Shown here: positions 41,412 through 50,876 of the stretch, one piece after another | Layout of the letters: every line of letters begins with the position of its first letter | Position numbering within the stretch: position 1 is the stretch's first letter | Assembly (NCBI RefSeq): GCF_030408355.1 | Contig: NZ_CP046606.1 | Coordinates: forward strand, 1,178,001-1,242,000 | Reading direction: 5' to 3' | From: Corynebacterium afermentans subsp. afermentans | Lineage (GTDB): Bacteria > Actinomycetota > Actinomycetes > Mycobacteriales > Mycobacteriaceae | DNA length: 64,000 nucleotides | The notes under the pieces: generated by a model | Database searches by the model: none | What the model was told of the DNA's origin: nothing | What the model saw: the letters and a program-made list of their open reading frames with translations, nothing else | Program-made: the position numbers and the translations under genes

Positions 41412-42896
41412 ATGACTTCCGTAACACAGCCCGGTGCGGCCGTGCCGCAGACCGAGCGCAAATTCTTTGGCCAGCCCTGGGGGCTGGCCAACCTCTTCGG
41501 CATTGAGCTGTGGGAGCGCTTCAGTTTCTACGGCATGCAGGCGCTGCTGGCCTACTACATGTACTACTCGGCAACCGAGGGTGGTCTCGGCATCGACGAG
41601 CCCACCGCGCTGAGCCTGGTTGGCGCATACGGCGGCTTCGTCTACATGATGGCGCTGCTCGCCTCCTTCGTGGGCGACCGCATCCTCGGCGCCGAGCGCA
41701 CCCTGTTCTACTCGGCGATCCTGGTCATGATCGGCCACGTCGTGCTCGCCCTCGTTCCGGGCGCCACGGGACTCGCCATCGGCCTGGTGTGCATCGGCAT
41801 CGGTTCCGGCGGCGTGAAGACGGCGACCCAGGTGGTGCTCGGCGACCTGTACACCCGCGAGGACCCGCGCCGCGACGCAGGCTTTTCCATCTTCTACATG
41901 TCCGTCAACATCGGCGGCCTGCTCGGCCCTTGGCTTACGGGCTTAGTGTGGGGGAAGGCTGGCTTCCAGTGGGGCTTCGGCCTGGCCGCCATCGGTATGG
42001 CTATCGGCCTGGTGCAGTACATGCTCATGCGCAAATCCACCATCGGCGCCGCCGGCTCCGAGGTGCCCAACCCGCTGCCGCGCTCGAAATGGGCACCCGT
42101 AGGTTTCGGCGCGCTTGCCGTTGCCGCGATCGTGGTCGGTCTGCTCACCACGGGCATCCTGCCGCTGGACTTGCTGAGCTGGGTTGTCTTCGCCATCGCC
42201 CTTGCTGCGACGGTCATTCTGCTGTGGGAGATGTTCGCCTCCGACAAGGTCACCGCCCACGAGAAGTCGCGCCTGACCGGCTACATCCCGCTGCTCGCCG
42301 GCTCTGTCGCGTTTTTCGCCATCTTCCAGTCGCAGTTCACTGTAGTGGCGCTGTACACGGATCAGCGAGCCAATTTGGACTTCTTCTGGACTGAACTCGA
42401 GCCCTCACAGGTGCAGTCCTTCAACCCGCTGTTCATCATCATCTTCGCCCCGATATTCGCCGCCATGTGGACGAAACTGGGCGAGCGCCAGTGGGCTTCT
42501 GCCACGAAGTTCGGCGTGGCCAACATCATCATCGGCCTGTCGCTGTTCATCTTCCTGCCGTATGTGGGCAAGGGCGGAAACTCCACCCCGCTTGCTGTAC
42601 TGGTGCTGATCCTGTTCCTGTTCACCATGGGCGAGTTGCTGCTCTCCCCTGTCGGTAACTCGCTGGCCACCAAGGTCGCCCCGGTGGCGTTCAAGTCGCG
42701 CCTGTTCGCGGTGTGGCTGATGTCCGTATCCATGGGTACCGCGCTATCCGGCGTGCTTGGCTCGCTGTATAACCCAGACGACGCCACCGCGGAGCGCACC
42801 TTCTTCCTCACTCTGTCCGCGATCACCATCGCACTCGGCGTGGCGCTTATCGCCATCAGCCGTTGGGTCGTGCGCAAGTTTGGGGACGTGCGCTAG
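41412..42896 (+). CDS. POT/PTR-family proton-dependent oligopeptide transporter
   Basis: A 494-residue major-facilitator transporter of the POT family (DtpT-like) with about 12-14 helices. The family motif in the first helices is FGIELWERFSFYGMQALLAYYM (the ExxERFxYY-like motif, here ERFSFYG). It further shows GGFVYMMALLASFVGDRILG and GSGGVKTATQVVLGDLY. It imports di- and tripeptides with protons. The gene is monocistronic, leaderless, and has a palindrome in its promoter. It lies between dop and pdxS, a block not normally found beside dop. Confidence 0.93.
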   Translation: MTSVTQPGAAVPQTERKFFGQPWGLANLFGIELWERFSFYGMQALLAYYMYYSATEGGLGIDEPTALSLVGAYGGFVYMMALLASFVGDRILGAERTLFYSAILVMIGHVVLALVPGATGLAIGLVCIGIGSGGVKTATQVVLGDLYTREDPRRDAGFSIFYMSVNIGGLLGPWLTGLVWGKAGFQWGFGLAAIGMAIGLVQYMLMRKSTIGAAGSEVPNPLPRSKWAPVGFGALAVAAIVVGLLTTGILPLDLLSWVVFAIALAATVILLWEMFASDKVTAHEKSRLTGYIPLLAGSVAFFAIFQSQFTVVALYTDQRANLDFFWTELEPSQVQSFNPLFIIIFAPIFAAMWTKLGERQWASATKFGVANIIIGLSLFIFLPYVGKGGNSTPLAVLVLILFLFTMGELLLSPVGNSLATKVAPVAFKSRLFAVWLMSVSMGTALSGVLGSLYNPDDATAERTFFLTLSAITIALGVALIAISRWVVRKFGDVR

Positions 42897-42918
42897 GCGG
42901 AGCTTGCGTCGCTAAGCA

Positions 42919-42987
42919 AAAGCTCGTTACTCGCACATCGTTTATCGCCTCTCAGAGGGCAATAACGAGGTGCAGGTAACGAGCTTT
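42919..42987. terminator. Long hairpin between convergent transporter gene and pdxS
   Basis: AAAGCTCGTTAC (42919-42930) pairs perfectly with GTAACGAGCTTT (42976-42987). The inner parts GCAC/GTGC and CGTTTATCGCC/GGGCAATAACG continue the stem with small mismatches. It gives a 69-base structure with near-symmetric ends, likely terminating both genes. Confidence 0.85.
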
Positions 42988-43001
42988 ACGCGTTTCGAGG
43001 C

Positions 43002-43877
43002 CTACCATCCGCGCTCAGCCAGGCGGTGCGGCGCCGGGAGGTCGGCGACGTTAATGCCCACCATCGCCTCGCCCAGTCCGCGGGACGCCTCGGTCACGGC
43101 GGCGATGTCGTTCCAGTTCTGGGTCGCCTTGACCACGGCCTTGGCGCGGGCCTCCGGGTTGCCGGACTTGAAGATGCCGGAGCCGACGAACACGCCGTCA
43201 GCGCCGAGGTGCATCATCAGCGCCGCGTCGGCCGGGGTGGAAACGCCGCCGGCAACCAGCAGCGGCACCGGGAGCTTGCCGTGCACAGCCACGTAGGCCA
43301 CCAGCTGGTACGGCGCCTGCAGCTCCTTCGCCGCGACGAAGAGCTCGTCGTGGTTGCTGTTCCAGATCGCCTGCAGTGACGCAATTTCACCCTTGATGGT
43401 GCGGATGTGCTTGGTGGCTTCCGAAACGTCTCCGGTGCCGGCCTCACCCTTGGAGCGGATCATCTGCGCACCCTCGTTGATGCGGCGCAGCGCCTCGCCC
43501 AGGTTGGTGGCGCCGCACACGAACGGCACCGAGAAATCCGTTTTGTCGATGTGGTTGACGTAGTCGGCCGGGCTGAGCACCTCGGATTCGTCGATGTAGT
43601 CCACGCCGAGGTGCTCGAGGATCTTCGCCTCCACCACGTGGCCGATGCGGGCCTTGGCCATCACCGGGATGTCGACGGTGTCGATGATGCCCTCGATGAG
43701 ATCCGGGTCAGACATGCGGGCCACACCACCCTGGGCGCGGATATCGGCAGGCACGCGCTCCAGCGCCATGACGGCGGACGCGCCTGCATCCTCGGCGATC
43801 TTGGCCTGCTCGGGCGTGACCACGTCCATGATCACGCCGCCGATGAATTTCTGGTTCAGCTGTTCTACATCAGACAT
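43002..43877 (-). CDS. pdxS: Pyridoxal 5'-phosphate synthase subunit PdxS
   Basis: A 291-residue (beta/alpha)8 synthase subunit that builds PLP from ribose 5-phosphate, glyceraldehyde 3-phosphate and ammonia. It has [19 protein letters not shown], the Schiff-base lysine region [11 protein letters not shown], the second lysine in HIRTIKGEI, and [18 protein letters not shown]. It normally works with the glutaminase PdxT, whose gene usually follows pdxS. No pdxT is present: pdxS ends against a convergent transporter gene. The upstream start at 43913 was rejected in favour of MSDVEQLNQ. Confidence 0.95.
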   Translation of the reverse strand: MSDVEQLNQKFIGGVIMDVVTPEQAKIAEDAGASAVMALERVPADIRAQGGVARMSDPDLIEGIIDTVDIPVMAKARIGHVVEAKILEHLGVDYIDESEVLSPADYVNHIDKTDFSVPFVCGATNLGEALRRINEGAQMIRSKGEAGTGDVSEATKHIRTIKGEIASLQAIWNSNHDELFVAAKELQAPYQLVAYVAVHGKLPVPLLVAGGVSTPADAALMMHLGADGVFVGSGIFKSGNPEARAKAVVKATQNWNDIAAVTEASRGLGEAMVGINVADLPAPHRLAERGW

Positions 43878-43897
43878 ACCGCTTAGTCTGCCCCGCC

Positions 43898-43946
43898 AAC
43901 TGGTAGATTCCAAGTGCCAGTTCTATTTAATTTCTTTGGACCAGTT
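43898..43946. promoter_or_regulatory. Candidate PdxR operators between pdxS and pdxR
   Basis: AACTGGT (43898-43904) and ACCAGTT (43940-43946) are a perfect inverted pair, with an additional CCAGTT (43917-43922) between them. The 70-base intergenic region of the two divergent genes is short, so binding here could control both, as PdxR does elsewhere. Confidence 0.5.
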
Positions 43947-43947
43947 G

Positions 43948-45318
43948 ATGCTGCTGCATGTCTCCCTCGACCACCCAACGCCCATCCCCGCGCAGATCGC
44001 CGCGGGCATTCGCGACGCCGTTGCCACAGGCGCACTTTCGCCTAACGACGCCATCCCGTCCACCCGCGCGCTCGCCGAACAACTCGGCGTCTCCCGCGGC
44101 AGTGTGGTGACCGCCTACGACCAGCTCGAGGGCGAGGGCTACCTTCTGACCAGCCAGGGCGCACCGACGCGGATCCACCCAGACCTCACCGTCGTCACGC
44201 CTCTGCCCGAGCCCATCGCCGACACGCCTGCCCGCACAACCCCGAAGGCCCGAATCTCCCTAAAGCCCTCGCCCGGCAGCGCGGGCACGATCCGCCCTGC
44301 AACGTGGCGAAAGGCGTGGCGCGAGGCAGCCGCGGAACCCGGCAACACCGTGGACAAGTCCGGCGAGCCCGAGCTGCGCCACGCCGTGGCCGAGCACCTC
44401 CGCCTCGCCCGAAGCATGCGCGTGTCCCCGGACCAGATCGTGGCCACCGGCGGCTCACGCGAGGGGCTCATGTGCATCCTGACTGCTCTCGGCCCTAACC
44501 TGCGGGTCGGCGTGGAAGACCCCGGGCATCCTGGCCTGCGTCGCGTGATCCCGCTTGCCGGCCACGAGGTCGTGGAATGCGTAACTGACTCCGACGGCAT
44601 GGTGGTCAACGAACTCCCCGACTCCCTCGACGCCTTGCTGGTCACCCCGTCGCACCTTTACCCTTTCGGCGGCGCTATGCCCGCCGCCCGCCGTGTGGAG
44701 TTGCTCGAGTGGGCCGCGCGCACCAGCACCGTGGTAATCGAGGACGACTTCAACACTGAACTGCGTTACCGTATCTCCCCGCAGCCTGCGCTGTCCTCGC
44801 TGGCCACCCGCGCGGACGTGCTCACCCTCGGCACGTTTTCAACGCTGCTGTCGCGAGAGCTCGCCGCGGGCTACGTCGTCGCCTCGCCAGCGACCGCCGA
44901 GGCTTTGCGCGAGGTCCGCAGCGTACTGGGCATGCCGGTCTCCTCCGTCACCCAGCGGGCCATCGCGCACTTGCTTAACGACGGCGTCGCCCGCCGCGCA
45001 TCCCGCGCCGTCCACCGTGGATTAGCGCAGCGACGCGAGGTCTTGAACGAGCGACTAGTCCCACTGTTCAAGGGCGCCCGACTCGCACCCGGCGACGGCG
45101 CGGACCTCACGGTTCGTTTCGGCACCCGAGAAGAGCGGGACGAGTTTGAAACGCGTCTGCTTGAGGCCGGCATCGCGTCCGGGCACGAATCCACCTTGTG
45201 GACCAACAGCGGCGACGGTTTGGTGCTGAGCTTTGCACACCTCAGCGCCGGCGATTTCGATGTCGCTGTCGACACAGTTGCTCAGACGCTCGCTACCCTG
45301 GGCAGAGCCCAGACGTGA
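43948..45318 (+). CDS. pdxR: MocR/GntR-type regulator PdxR
   Basis: A 456-residue chimera. The N-terminal winged HTH (about 1-75, PIPAQIAAGIRDAVATGALS, STRALAEQLGVSRGSVVTAY) is joined to a fold-type I aminotransferase domain (about 110-456). The PLP lysine should lie in the TLGTFSTLLSRELAAGY region, but that loop shows no lysine: where other MocR proteins have GxFSKxLxPGLRLGY, this one has GTFSTLLSRELAAGY. PLP may therefore be bound without the internal aldimine. It is divergent from pdxS, which it probably regulates. Confidence 0.86.
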   Translation: MLLHVSLDHPTPIPAQIAAGIRDAVATGALSPNDAIPSTRALAEQLGVSRGSVVTAYDQLEGEGYLLTSQGAPTRIHPDLTVVTPLPEPIADTPARTTPKARISLKPSPGSAGTIRPATWRKAWREAAAEPGNTVDKSGEPELRHAVAEHLRLARSMRVSPDQIVATGGSREGLMCILTALGPNLRVGVEDPGHPGLRRVIPLAGHEVVECVTDSDGMVVNELPDSLDALLVTPSHLYPFGGAMPAARRVELLEWAARTSTVVIEDDFNTELRYRISPQPALSSLATRADVLTLGTFSTLLSRELAAGYVVASPATAEALREVRSVLGMPVSSVTQRAIAHLLNDGVARRASRAVHRGLAQRREVLNERLVPLFKGARLAPGDGADLTVRFGTREERDEFETRLLEAGIASGHESTLWTNSGDGLVLSFAHLSAGDFDVAVDTVAQTLATLGRAQT

Positions 45319-45337
45319 AGCGAAAGAGGAAACGGGT

Positions 45338-46360
45338 ATGGACGAGACCAGCTACCTACTGAACTCACCTGCAAATGCACGGGCGCTGCGCGAGCGTCTC
45401 GTTCGTCTTGAAGGCAACGTCGCCGAGAGCAAGGAACTCGCATCCGACGCAACAAGCTTTGCGAGTCAACACTTTGACGTCGTTGTCGTCGGTGGCGGAT
45501 TCGCCGGGACCGCGGCAGCGATCAATCTCGCGCGAGCGAACAGGAAGGTATGCCTCGTGGACGCGGGTACGCCTAGGAACCGCAATAGTGAGCACATGCA
45601 CGGCGTGATCGGTCTCGACGCAGCGAATCCCTCCGCACTGCTTGCCCGCGGCCACGCCGAGTTCGTGTCGTACGAGGGCCTTCTCATCGATGGACGCGTA
45701 GAAGCCCTGGAGCACCTGGACACGGGTGATTGGTTGGTGAAGCTTGCGTCAGGCGAGGCATCCACGGCTTCGCAAGTGCTGGTTGCAACCGGAATCACGG
45801 ATGTGCTTCCCGAAGTGCCTGGGTTGAGCGAGATGTGGGGAACCCGTGTCTTTCACTGCCCCTACTGCCACGGCTACGAAGTCAACGGCAAGAACCTCGG
45901 TGTCGTAGGAGGCAAGAACCCGGGGTTCACCACCAGGATCGCAACGCTGCTGACCAAGTGGGCCTCCAGCGTCACGCTTTACGCCAACGGGATGGACCTG
46001 AGCCCAGAACAGCGCGAACGCCTTGAACAATGCGGGGTAGCTCTCGTCGTCGATGACGTATTGCGAGTTTCACCAGCCACTGACGACGACCACGCCGTCG
46101 AGATCACCACTGGCTCAGAGTCGGTTCATTATGAAGCCTGCTTCACTGGTCCGGAGTTCAAGCCGAACGACGAACTCCTCCGGGGAGCTGGCTGCAGTGT
46201 TGCAGATGGCTGGGTCCAGGTGGAAGGAGGAAAGACCTCACAGCCTGGACTGTGGGCGGTCGGCAACGTAGTTAGCTCGCCGGATCAGGTCTCTCAAGCG
46301 CTTGGATCGGGTGCCGCCGTGGCTATCGCCATCGACCAGCATCTCTTCGACCAGAACTAG
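45338..46360 (+). CDS. Thioredoxin-reductase-like flavoprotein with YefM-like N-terminal segment
   Basis: A 340-residue protein. Residues about 45-340 are an NAD(P)/FAD oxidoreductase: FAD motif DVVVVGGGFAGTAAAINLAR, a redox disulfide CPYCHGYE (about residue 172), a second nucleotide-binding region (GVVGGKNPGFTTR) and the FAD end GLWAVGNV. Residues 1-38 are different: DETSYLLNSPANARALRERL resembles the C-terminal, toxin-binding tail of the antitoxin YefM (E. coli EETAYLLRSPANARRL). It starts from its own ATG with Shine-Dalgarno AAAGAGGAAA, 20 bases after pdxR, and is probably cotranscribed with it. Confidence 0.85.
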   Translation: MDETSYLLNSPANARALRERLVRLEGNVAESKELASDATSFASQHFDVVVVGGGFAGTAAAINLARANRKVCLVDAGTPRNRNSEHMHGVIGLDAANPSALLARGHAEFVSYEGLLIDGRVEALEHLDTGDWLVKLASGEASTASQVLVATGITDVLPEVPGLSEMWGTRVFHCPYCHGYEVNGKNLGVVGGKNPGFTTRIATLLTKWASSVTLYANGMDLSPEQRERLEQCGVALVVDDVLRVSPATDDDHAVEITTGSESVHYEACFTGPEFKPNDELLRGAGCSVADGWVQVEGGKTSQPGLWAVGNVVSSPDQVSQALGSGAAVAIAIDQHLFDQN

Positions 46361-46378
46361 ACGACGGAAAGCGATCCG

Positions 46379-47899
46379 CTACCCGATGACCTCCGCGGCG
46401 ACGACGCGCTTGCCGTGGCGACCAGTGATCCGCGCCCACTCGTCCGGGTTGGCGGTGTTCGGCATGTCCTCGCTCTCGTCCTGCTCGGCGCGGACAGCCT
46501 GGCGCAGGTGCTCCTCGGTCAGGCCCGCGGTAGATACGCCGGAGAGGTGGTCCTTGATGGCCAGCTTCTTGGAGCGGTCCACCACGTTGGCGATCATCGC
46601 GCCGGAGACGAAGTGGTGGTAGTGCAGGGTTTCGGCGGAGCCGTCGACAAGCTCTAAGCGCACATAGGGGCGCGGGGCGAACATGGCGTCGGCGGTGGCG
46701 TCGATAAGCACCTCGCGCGGGGACGCAAGTGGAACCTCGTCGGTGATGTAGCGGGCGAGGATGTCCTTGGCTTCGTCTTTGTTGGGGCGCGAGACGCGGA
46801 TTTTGATGTCCAGGCGGCCTGGGCGCAGGATGGCCGGGTCGATGAGTTCCTCGCGGTTGGTCGCGCCGATGACGATGACGTTGGCGATGTCCTCCACGCC
46901 GTCGATCTCGGTGAGCAGCTGCGGCACCACCGTGGTCTCCATGTCGGAGGACACGCCGGAGCCGCGGGTGCGGAAGATGGACTCCATCTCGTCGAAAAAG
47001 ACGATCACCGGGTTGCCTCCGGCGGCCAGTTCTCGGGCGCGCTCGAAGATCAGGCGGATGCGGCGCTCGGTTTCGCCGACAAATTTGTTCAGCAGCTCAG
47101 GGCCCTTGACGTTGATAAAGTGCGCCTGTCCCCCGTCGCCGATGCGCTGCGACAGCGAATTCGCCACCGCCTTGGCGATGAGCGTCTTGCCGCAGCCGGG
47201 CGGGCCGTACAGCAAAAGCCCCTTCGGCGGGCGCAGGTCGTAGGCATGGTAAAGCTCCGGGTGGGAAAACGGCAGCTCCACGGAATCCTGGATGGTCTCG
47301 ATCTGCGAGGCCAAACCGCCGATATCGGCGTAGGTGACATCCGGGACCTCGTCCAACGACAGCTGGTTGACCTCCGTTTTCGCGATGCGCTCAAACGCGT
47401 AGCCGGCGGAGGCGTTGACCAGCACCGTGTCGCCGGCGCGGGCGGATTCGCGCAGCGGCCCGGCGAGCATGACGATCGATTCGGCGCCCTGCTGGTCCGT
47501 CACAATCGCTCGGTCCGCGCCGACGCGCTCGACCATGGTGGCCAACTGACCGGTGGGGTCGAACCCGCAGGTTTCCACCACAATCGTGCCCTCGCCCAGC
47601 CGCACCAGCGTGCCGGGAACCAGCTTGGAGGGATCCACCAGCGGCGAGACCTTCAGCCGCATGCGCCGGCCGGTGGTGTGCACCTCCGCCTCCGCGTCGC
47701 GCGGGGCGGGTGCGAGGTAAATCCCGTACGTCGATGCCGGCTCGTTGAGCTCCTCGACCTTCGCGTACAGGTCATTGAGCTTGTCGCGGCTGACTTTCAG
47801 CAGCTCAGCGAGCTTCTCGTTGCGCGACCCGAGATCGCGGTTCTTGCGCTTAAGTTCGCGCAGCTCCGGTCCGAAGGCATCGTCGTGGATTTCAGGCAT
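46379..47899 (-). CDS. mpa: Mpa/ARC-type AAA+ ATPase
   Basis: A 506-residue ring ATPase that recognises Pup through its N-terminal coiled coil (about 8-48, [20 protein letters not shown]) and unfolds pupylated proteins. OB domains come next, then AAA (Walker [13 protein letters not shown], Walker [22 protein letters not shown], arginine-finger RPGRLDIK). M. tuberculosis Mpa is 609 aa and ends in a proteasome-docking QYL. This one ends RVVAAEVIG and has no such tail, which fits an organism without a 20S core. A TAGGCT box 7 bases upstream fixes the start. Confidence 0.95.
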   Translation of the reverse strand: MPEIHDDAFGPELRELKRKNRDLGSRNEKLAELLKVSRDKLNDLYAKVEELNEPASTYGIYLAPAPRDAEAEVHTTGRRMRLKVSPLVDPSKLVPGTLVRLGEGTIVVETCGFDPTGQLATMVERVGADRAIVTDQQGAESIVMLAGPLRESARAGDTVLVNASAGYAFERIAKTEVNQLSLDEVPDVTYADIGGLASQIETIQDSVELPFSHPELYHAYDLRPPKGLLLYGPPGCGKTLIAKAVANSLSQRIGDGGQAHFINVKGPELLNKFVGETERRIRLIFERARELAAGGNPVIVFFDEMESIFRTRGSGVSSDMETTVVPQLLTEIDGVEDIANVIVIGATNREELIDPAILRPGRLDIKIRVSRPNKDEAKDILARYITDEVPLASPREVLIDATADAMFAPRPYVRLELVDGSAETLHYHHFVSGAMIANVVDRSKKLAIKDHLSGVSTAGLTEEHLRQAVRAEQDESEDMPNTANPDEWARITGRHGKRVVAAEVIG

Positions 47900-47928
47900 G
47901 CGTTCGAGCCTACATAGGAGCGGGCTGC

Positions 47929-48762
47929 TTATCGACGAGCTTTGCGCTGCGGCCGTGGCGGCGTCACCCCGTCGGCAAGCCTGCGGGTCCACACGAGGAA
48001 TGCCGTGTGCGCGTTCATGCGGTGCTCCGGGCGCGTGGCAAGGCCATCCACCTTCCACTCACGCAGCAGAGTCTCCCACGCGCGCGGCTCGGTGAAGCAC
48101 TTCGCCTCGCGGATAGCCTCCATGATGTTCATCAACTGCGGCACGGTGGCCACGTACGTCATGAACACACCACCGGGGATGAGGACGTTTTTCACCGTGT
48201 CGATGAAGTGCCACGGCTCCACCATGTCCAAGATGACGCGGTCGACCTGGCCGTCCAAGTCTTCCGGGGTGACCTCGCCGAAGTCGCCGAGGCGCGGGGT
48301 CCACCACTCGGGCTCGCCACCGAAGTAGTCGGCGACGTTGTCTTTAGCGAACGCCAGGTGGTCGTCGCGGATCTCGTAGGAGTACACGTGGCCTTCCGGG
48401 CCCACAGCGCGCAGCAGCGACATGGTTAGCGCGCCGGAGCCGGCGCCCGCCTCGAGCACGCGCGCGCCCATGAAGATGTCGCCCTCGACCAGGATCTGGG
48501 CGGCGTCCTTCGGGTAGATCACCGCGGCGCCGCGGGGCATGGACAGCACGTGGTCCACCAGCAGGTGGCGGAAGCACAGGTAGTCGGAGCCGAGCGTGGA
48601 CTTCACCACGGTGCCCTCGTCGGCGCCGATGATGTCGTCGTGGCTGACTATGCCTTTGTGCGAGTGGAACTGCCCGCCCTCTTTCAGTTCGATGGTGAAG
48701 TGGCGGCGCTTCGCGTCGGTGAGCTGCACCTTGTCGCCTGGCTGGAACGGTCCCGAATACAT
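47929..48762 (-). CDS. trmI: tRNA (adenine-58-N1)-methyltransferase TrmI
   Basis: A 277-residue SAM-dependent enzyme that makes m1A58 in the T-loop of tRNAs. An N-terminal beta domain ([18 protein letters not shown]) precedes a Rossmann fold with motif [18 protein letters not shown], the DxxEP motif ([14 protein letters not shown]) and [12 protein letters not shown]. The C-terminal tail is basic (RPQRKARR). In actinobacteria it commonly lies next to the mpa gene, as here, with 29 bases between. Confidence 0.93.
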   Translation of the reverse strand: MYSGPFQPGDKVQLTDAKRRHFTIELKEGGQFHSHKGIVSHDDIIGADEGTVVKSTLGSDYLCFRHLLVDHVLSMPRGAAVIYPKDAAQILVEGDIFMGARVLEAGAGSGALTMSLLRAVGPEGHVYSYEIRDDHLAFAKDNVADYFGGEPEWWTPRLGDFGEVTPEDLDGQVDRVILDMVEPWHFIDTVKNVLIPGGVFMTYVATVPQLMNIMEAIREAKCFTEPRAWETLLREWKVDGLATRPEHRMNAHTAFLVWTRRLADGVTPPRPQRKARR

Positions 48763-48777
48763 GGCGGTAAGTATGCC

Positions 48778-49989
48778 TTACTGCGCCGCCGCATAAAAAG
48801 CCGTCAGCGCGCGCACGAAGTAGTCCATATCGTCCACACCGCACAGCTCTCGAGCGGAGTGCATGGACAAAAGCGGCACGCCGACGTCCACCGTGGGAAG
48901 GCCCAAGCGCGTCGCCGAAATCGGGCCGATGGTGGATCCGCACGGCACGGCGTTGTTACCCACGAACGTTTGGTGCGGCACGCCCGCCGCGCGGCAGGCC
49001 AGGATCCACTCCGTCTCCGTGGCGGCGTTGGAGGCGTAGCGCTGGTTCGCGTTGATCTTGAGCACCGGGCCCTTGTTCACCAGCGGGTGGTGGGTGGGGT
49101 CGTGCTTGCCCGGGTAGTTCGGGTGCACGGCGTGGGCCGCGTCGGCGGAGATCTGGATGGAATCCGCGATGATCTCGGCCGGGTCGCCGAAGCCTGCCGC
49201 AACCTTGGCCAGCACCCGCTCCAGCAGCGGCCCGCCGGCGCCCGCGGTGGATGCGGAACCGACCTCCTCGTGGTTGAAGGCGGCCAGCACCAGGATGTCC
49301 TCGGCGTCGTCTTTGGCTGCGAGCATTGCCTCAAGGGACGCCCACACGCTGGTCAGGTTGTCCAGGCGGCCGGCGGCCAGCAGGTCGCCTAAAACCTCGC
49401 CGCGCTGCGCGTCCGCGGTGATCAGCTCGTGTGCCACAATGTCCTCGGCGTTAAGCCCCGCAGACTTTGCCGCTAGCTCCAGCAGCGGTCGGTCCACGCC
49501 CAGGATTGGCTGGGTGTGCACCTGGCGGTCGATCTCCGGCATGTCGCCGCGGTAGAGGTGGATGGCCAGGTTGGGCACTCGCGCGACCGGGCCGGTGTTG
49601 ACCAGGTGCTCGGTGCGGTCCGCGGTGACCACACGGCCCGCAAACATCAGGTCGCGGTCGAACCAGCTGGCCAGAATCGGCCCGCCGTAGACCTCCACCG
49701 CAGCCTGGTGGAAGCCCTCGCGCACCACGTCAGGGTCCGGCTTGGCCATCAGTCCCGGCGAATCTGTGTGGGAGCCGACCACCCTGAACCGTGGGCGGGC
49801 TTTTTCGGGCACCCACCAGGCGACCACAGCGCCGTCGCGCTCAATGAGGTGGCCGCCGGGGGCGTGTGCGCCGTCGTCAAGCGAAATGCTCCGTGTAAAC
49901 CCCGCGGCCTGAAGCCTTTCGGCGACGGCCGCGCTCGCATGGAACGCGGAGGGGCTTTGGGCGATGAAATCGATGAACGGCTGTGTCAT
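48778..49989 (-). CDS. M18-family aminopeptidase
   Basis: A 403-residue aspartyl-aminopeptidase-type enzyme with two zinc ions. It cleaves N-terminal, preferably acidic, residues in the cytoplasm. Ligands are recognisable: His in VVGSHTDSPGLM, Asp in GRLDNLTSVWASLEA, Glu pair in FNHEEVGSASTAGA, and the terminal His in LLSMHSARELCG. It lies divergent from the RecB-type nuclease gene with only 26 bases between the starts. Confidence 0.93.
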   Translation of the reverse strand: MTQPFIDFIAQSPSAFHASAAVAERLQAAGFTRSISLDDGAHAPGGHLIERDGAVVAWWVPEKARPRFRVVGSHTDSPGLMAKPDPDVVREGFHQAAVEVYGGPILASWFDRDLMFAGRVVTADRTEHLVNTGPVARVPNLAIHLYRGDMPEIDRQVHTQPILGVDRPLLELAAKSAGLNAEDIVAHELITADAQRGEVLGDLLAAGRLDNLTSVWASLEAMLAAKDDAEDILVLAAFNHEEVGSASTAGAGGPLLERVLAKVAAGFGDPAEIIADSIQISADAAHAVHPNYPGKHDPTHHPLVNKGPVLKINANQRYASNAATETEWILACRAAGVPHQTFVGNNAVPCGSTIGPISATRLGLPTVDVGVPLLSMHSARELCGVDDMDYFVRALTAFYAAAQ

Positions 49990-50015
49990 GGCTCCACTCT
50001 ATGATGTTGGGCACC

Positions 50016-50876
50016 ATGTCTGATGCCAGCACTCCCCCACGCCCAATTGCCATCTCACCGTCGCGCGCCTCCGACTACAAACGCTGCCCGCTGCAGTACA
50101 GGCTGCGCGCCATTGACAAGATCCCGGAACCGTCCACGGAGGCGCAGGTCAAAGGCACACTGGTGCACGCCGTGCTGGAAGAAATGTTCGCCTGGCCCCG
50201 CGAGGAACGCACGTACCCGGCGGCGGTCAAACGGCTCAAGCCGAACTGGGAGAAGATGCGCGAAGCCGACCCCGCTTGCGCCGAGCCGGTCGCGGACGAG
50301 TACCAGTTGCTTGTCGACGCCCGCACGTTGCTGCGCGGCTACTTCACCATGGAAAACCCCTTGGGTTTCGACGCGCAAGCCCAAGAGTTGCCGGTGGACT
50401 TCACGCTGCCCAACGGGGTACCGGTGCGCGGGTTCATCGACCGTGTGGACATTGCTCCCACCGGCGAGGTGCGCGTGGTCGACTACAAAACCGGCAAAAA
50501 ACCGCTGCCCCGCTACTCCCAGGACGCGCAGTTCCAGATGCGCTTCTACGCGCTGGTGTACTGGCGCATGTTCGGGGTGGTGCCCACGCAGCTGAAGCTG
50601 ATGTATCTGAAGGTGATGGACTCGATGATCCTCGCCCCGTCACGCGAGGAACTGGAGTACTTCGAACGAGACCTAGCGGAGCTGTGGTTCAAGATCGAGG
50701 CCGACGGCAAGGCCGGCACGTTCCGCCCGCAGCAGTCTAAGCTGTGCGGATGGTGCGCCTTCCAGCACCTGTGCCCGGTCTTCGGCGGCACTCCCCCTGA
50801 ATACCCCGGGTGGCCGGGGTCGCGGGCGGAGGCGCTTAGCGACGGCGCCGCGCCCGGGGATGGGACTGAGGCCTAG
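50016..50876 (+). CDS. RecB-family PD-(D/E)XK nuclease with likely Fe-S cluster
   Basis: A 286-residue stand-alone nuclease related to the AddB/RecB C-terminal domain. It has the opening [19 protein letters not shown], the [12 protein letters not shown] helix, the catalytic [12 protein letters not shown]...[14 protein letters not shown] (D, DYK) and [10 protein letters not shown]. One cysteine near the N-terminus (KRCP) and three near the C-terminus ([13 protein letters not shown]) form the pattern of a 4Fe-4S staple. It probably acts on DNA ends; no helicase partner is adjacent. It overlaps the fhs stop by 4 bases. Confidence 0.88.
   Translation: MSDASTPPRPIAISPSRASDYKRCPLQYRLRAIDKIPEPSTEAQVKGTLVHAVLEEMFAWPREERTYPAAVKRLKPNWEKMREADPACAEPVADEYQLLVDARTLLRGYFTMENPLGFDAQAQELPVDFTLPNGVPVRGFIDRVDIAPTGEVRVVDYKTGKKPLPRYSQDAQFQMRFYALVYWRMFGVVPTQLKLMYLKVMDSMILAPSREELEYFERDLAELWFKIEADGKAGTFRPQQSKLCGWCAFQHLCPVFGGTPPEYPGWPGSRAEALSDGAAPGDGTEA

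Noticed and set aside
41346..41738. N-terminal extension of dop by 131 codons
   Set aside because: It would overlap the divergent transporter gene; [12 protein letters not shown] is the standard Dop start and has a -10 box 8 bases upstream.
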